A stretch of 64,000 bases of DNA from Flavobacterium sp. UMI-01. Lineage in GTDB: Bacteria; Bacteroidota; Bacteroidia; Flavobacteriales; Flavobacteriaceae. A model generated the notes under the pieces. The model did no database searches, was not told where the DNA came from, and saw only the letters and a program-made list of their open reading frames with translations. The stretch covers positions 1-64,000 of the forward strand of contig NZ_BPLU01000006.1 of NCBI RefSeq assembly GCF_019656315.1, written 5' to 3'. Numbering within the stretch: position 1 is the first letter of the stretch; every line of letters starts with the position of its first letter. Shown one piece after another: positions 63,358-64,000 of the stretch. The translations under genes were made by a program, and so were the position numbers.

Positions 63358-64000
63358 ATGAAAAGAAGAAGTTTTTTAAAAACAAGTGCTATAGCAACTG
63401 TTCCTTTAGCGCTAAATGGTATTCCGGTAATGGCGTCTTCCAACATAGAAAGCAATGCATTGGATGTACTGGCTAATGCGGCAGTGAATTGTGGAAAAAT
63501 ATTAGTTATTATCCAAATGAATGGAGGTAACGATGGCTTAAATACCGTGTTCCCATTGGACAAATGGACGAATCTAAATAATGCTCGCTCCAATATTTTG
63601 ATGTCTCAATCAGCTGTTTTACCCTTAGCAAATAATAGCACGACTGGACTACATCCTGGAATGGTAGAAATGAAAAACTTGTATGACAACGGAAAATTAA
63701 TGATTATCCAAGGCGTATCCTATCCTAATCCTAGTTTTAGCCATTTTAGAGCGACGGATATTTGGTTCACAGCATCCAACAGCAATCAAGACTTAGACAG
63801 TGGGTGGCTGGGTCGCTCCTTAGATAAAATTTATCCTAATTTTCCAACGGGATACCCTAACAATGATATGCCTGACCCGTTAGCCATCCAGATTGGTTCT
63901 ACTTTACCGTTTTCCTTACAAGGGCCAAACATCAATATGGGATACAATGCGCCCGACCCAAATACACTTTTGAATGTAATCAACCAAATTACAGACCCCG
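63358..64000 (+). CDS. DUF1501 domain protein (partial, cut by window end)
   Basis: 214 complete codons are visible. The start MKRRSFLKTSAIATVPLAL looks like a Tat-type or Sec signal (RRSFLK). The DUF1501 pattern follows: ILVIIQMNGGNDGLNTVFPL, LHPGMVEMKNLYDNGKLMIIQGVSYPNPSFSHFRATDIW and SGWLGRSLD. These proteins are related to sulfatase/alkaline-phosphatase-like folds and are exported. It is likely co-transcribed and functionally paired with the DUF1800 gene. Confidence 0.88.
   Translation, partial: MKRRSFLKTSAIATVPLALNGIPVMASSNIESNALDVLANAAVNCGKILVIIQMNGGNDGLNTVFPLDKWTNLNNARSNILMSQSAVLPLANNSTTGLHPGMVEMKNLYDNGKLMIIQGVSYPNPSFSHFRATDIWFTASNSNQDLDSGWLGRSLDKIYPNFPTGYPNNDMPDPLAIQIGSTLPFSLQGPNINMGYNAPDPNTLLNVINQITDP

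Overview
The window looks like a chromosomal segment of a Flavobacterium-type marine or freshwater Bacteroidota. The signs are low GC with AT-rich spacers, TAnnTTTG -7 promoter boxes, SusC/SusD-type outer-membrane import, T9SS C-terminal sorting domains, BACON domains, and the conserved flavobacterial order glmS / DUF4270 lipoprotein / glycogen-synthase-like GT5 facing panC-panD-radA. No rRNA, tRNA or CRISPR array was seen.

Layout. 1-93: one end of an IS3-like insertion sequence. 157-12542: housekeeping genes (atpC, atpD, a TonB receptor, glmS, a DUF4270 lipoprotein, a GT5 protein, panC, panD, radA). 12624-17023: a polymorphic-toxin island on the minus strand. It holds an N-terminally truncated Rhs core with its own tip and a CPBP membrane protease, then a 235-bp inverted-repeat element, then a displaced Rhs tip with an HExxH zinc-peptidase motif and its partner gene. 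It ends in a 785-bp version of the same element that carries a broken REP-type (Y1) transposase. 17143-24008: cell-envelope and repair genes (AsmA/GT51-like glycosyltransferase, aldo-keto reductase, OmpA lipoprotein, xth, OlsF-like acyltransferase). 24131-31922: small accessory lipoproteins, beta-barrel proteins and regulators, including a Crp/Fnr regulator. Three promoters here share a TTAAC-N4-GTTAA type palindrome at an activator-like position. 32238-40446: core genes (TM2, D-2-hydroxyacid dehydrogenase, proC, mgtE, rsmA, DUF4286, a TPR protein, serS).

40615-61169 is an alginate-utilisation locus, all on the minus strand. PL6 and PL7 lyases cut the polymer, and SusC/SusD import the oligomers. 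A periplasmic PL17 exolyase releases unsaturated uronate, KdgF helps linearise it, an ExuT-type MFS carrier moves it inward, and an SDR reduces DEH to KDG. KdgK and Eda then convert KDG to pyruvate and glyceraldehyde-3-phosphate. Two FadR-type GntR paralogues, a secreted bicupin and an uncharacterised T9SS protein complete the locus. Six promoters (T9SS protein, PL6, SusCD, one GntR, PL7, PL17-KdgF) carry the same operator: tandem YTGG-N4-CCAR palindromes with an exact 13-bp period. At five of them the operator overlaps the TAnnTTTG -7 box, which points to one repressor controlling the uptake and depolymerisation genes.

61529-64000: a DUF1800 / DUF1501 gene pair on the plus strand, the second gene cut by the window end.

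All functional calls rest on reading the sequence and remembered family motifs; no database search was run.
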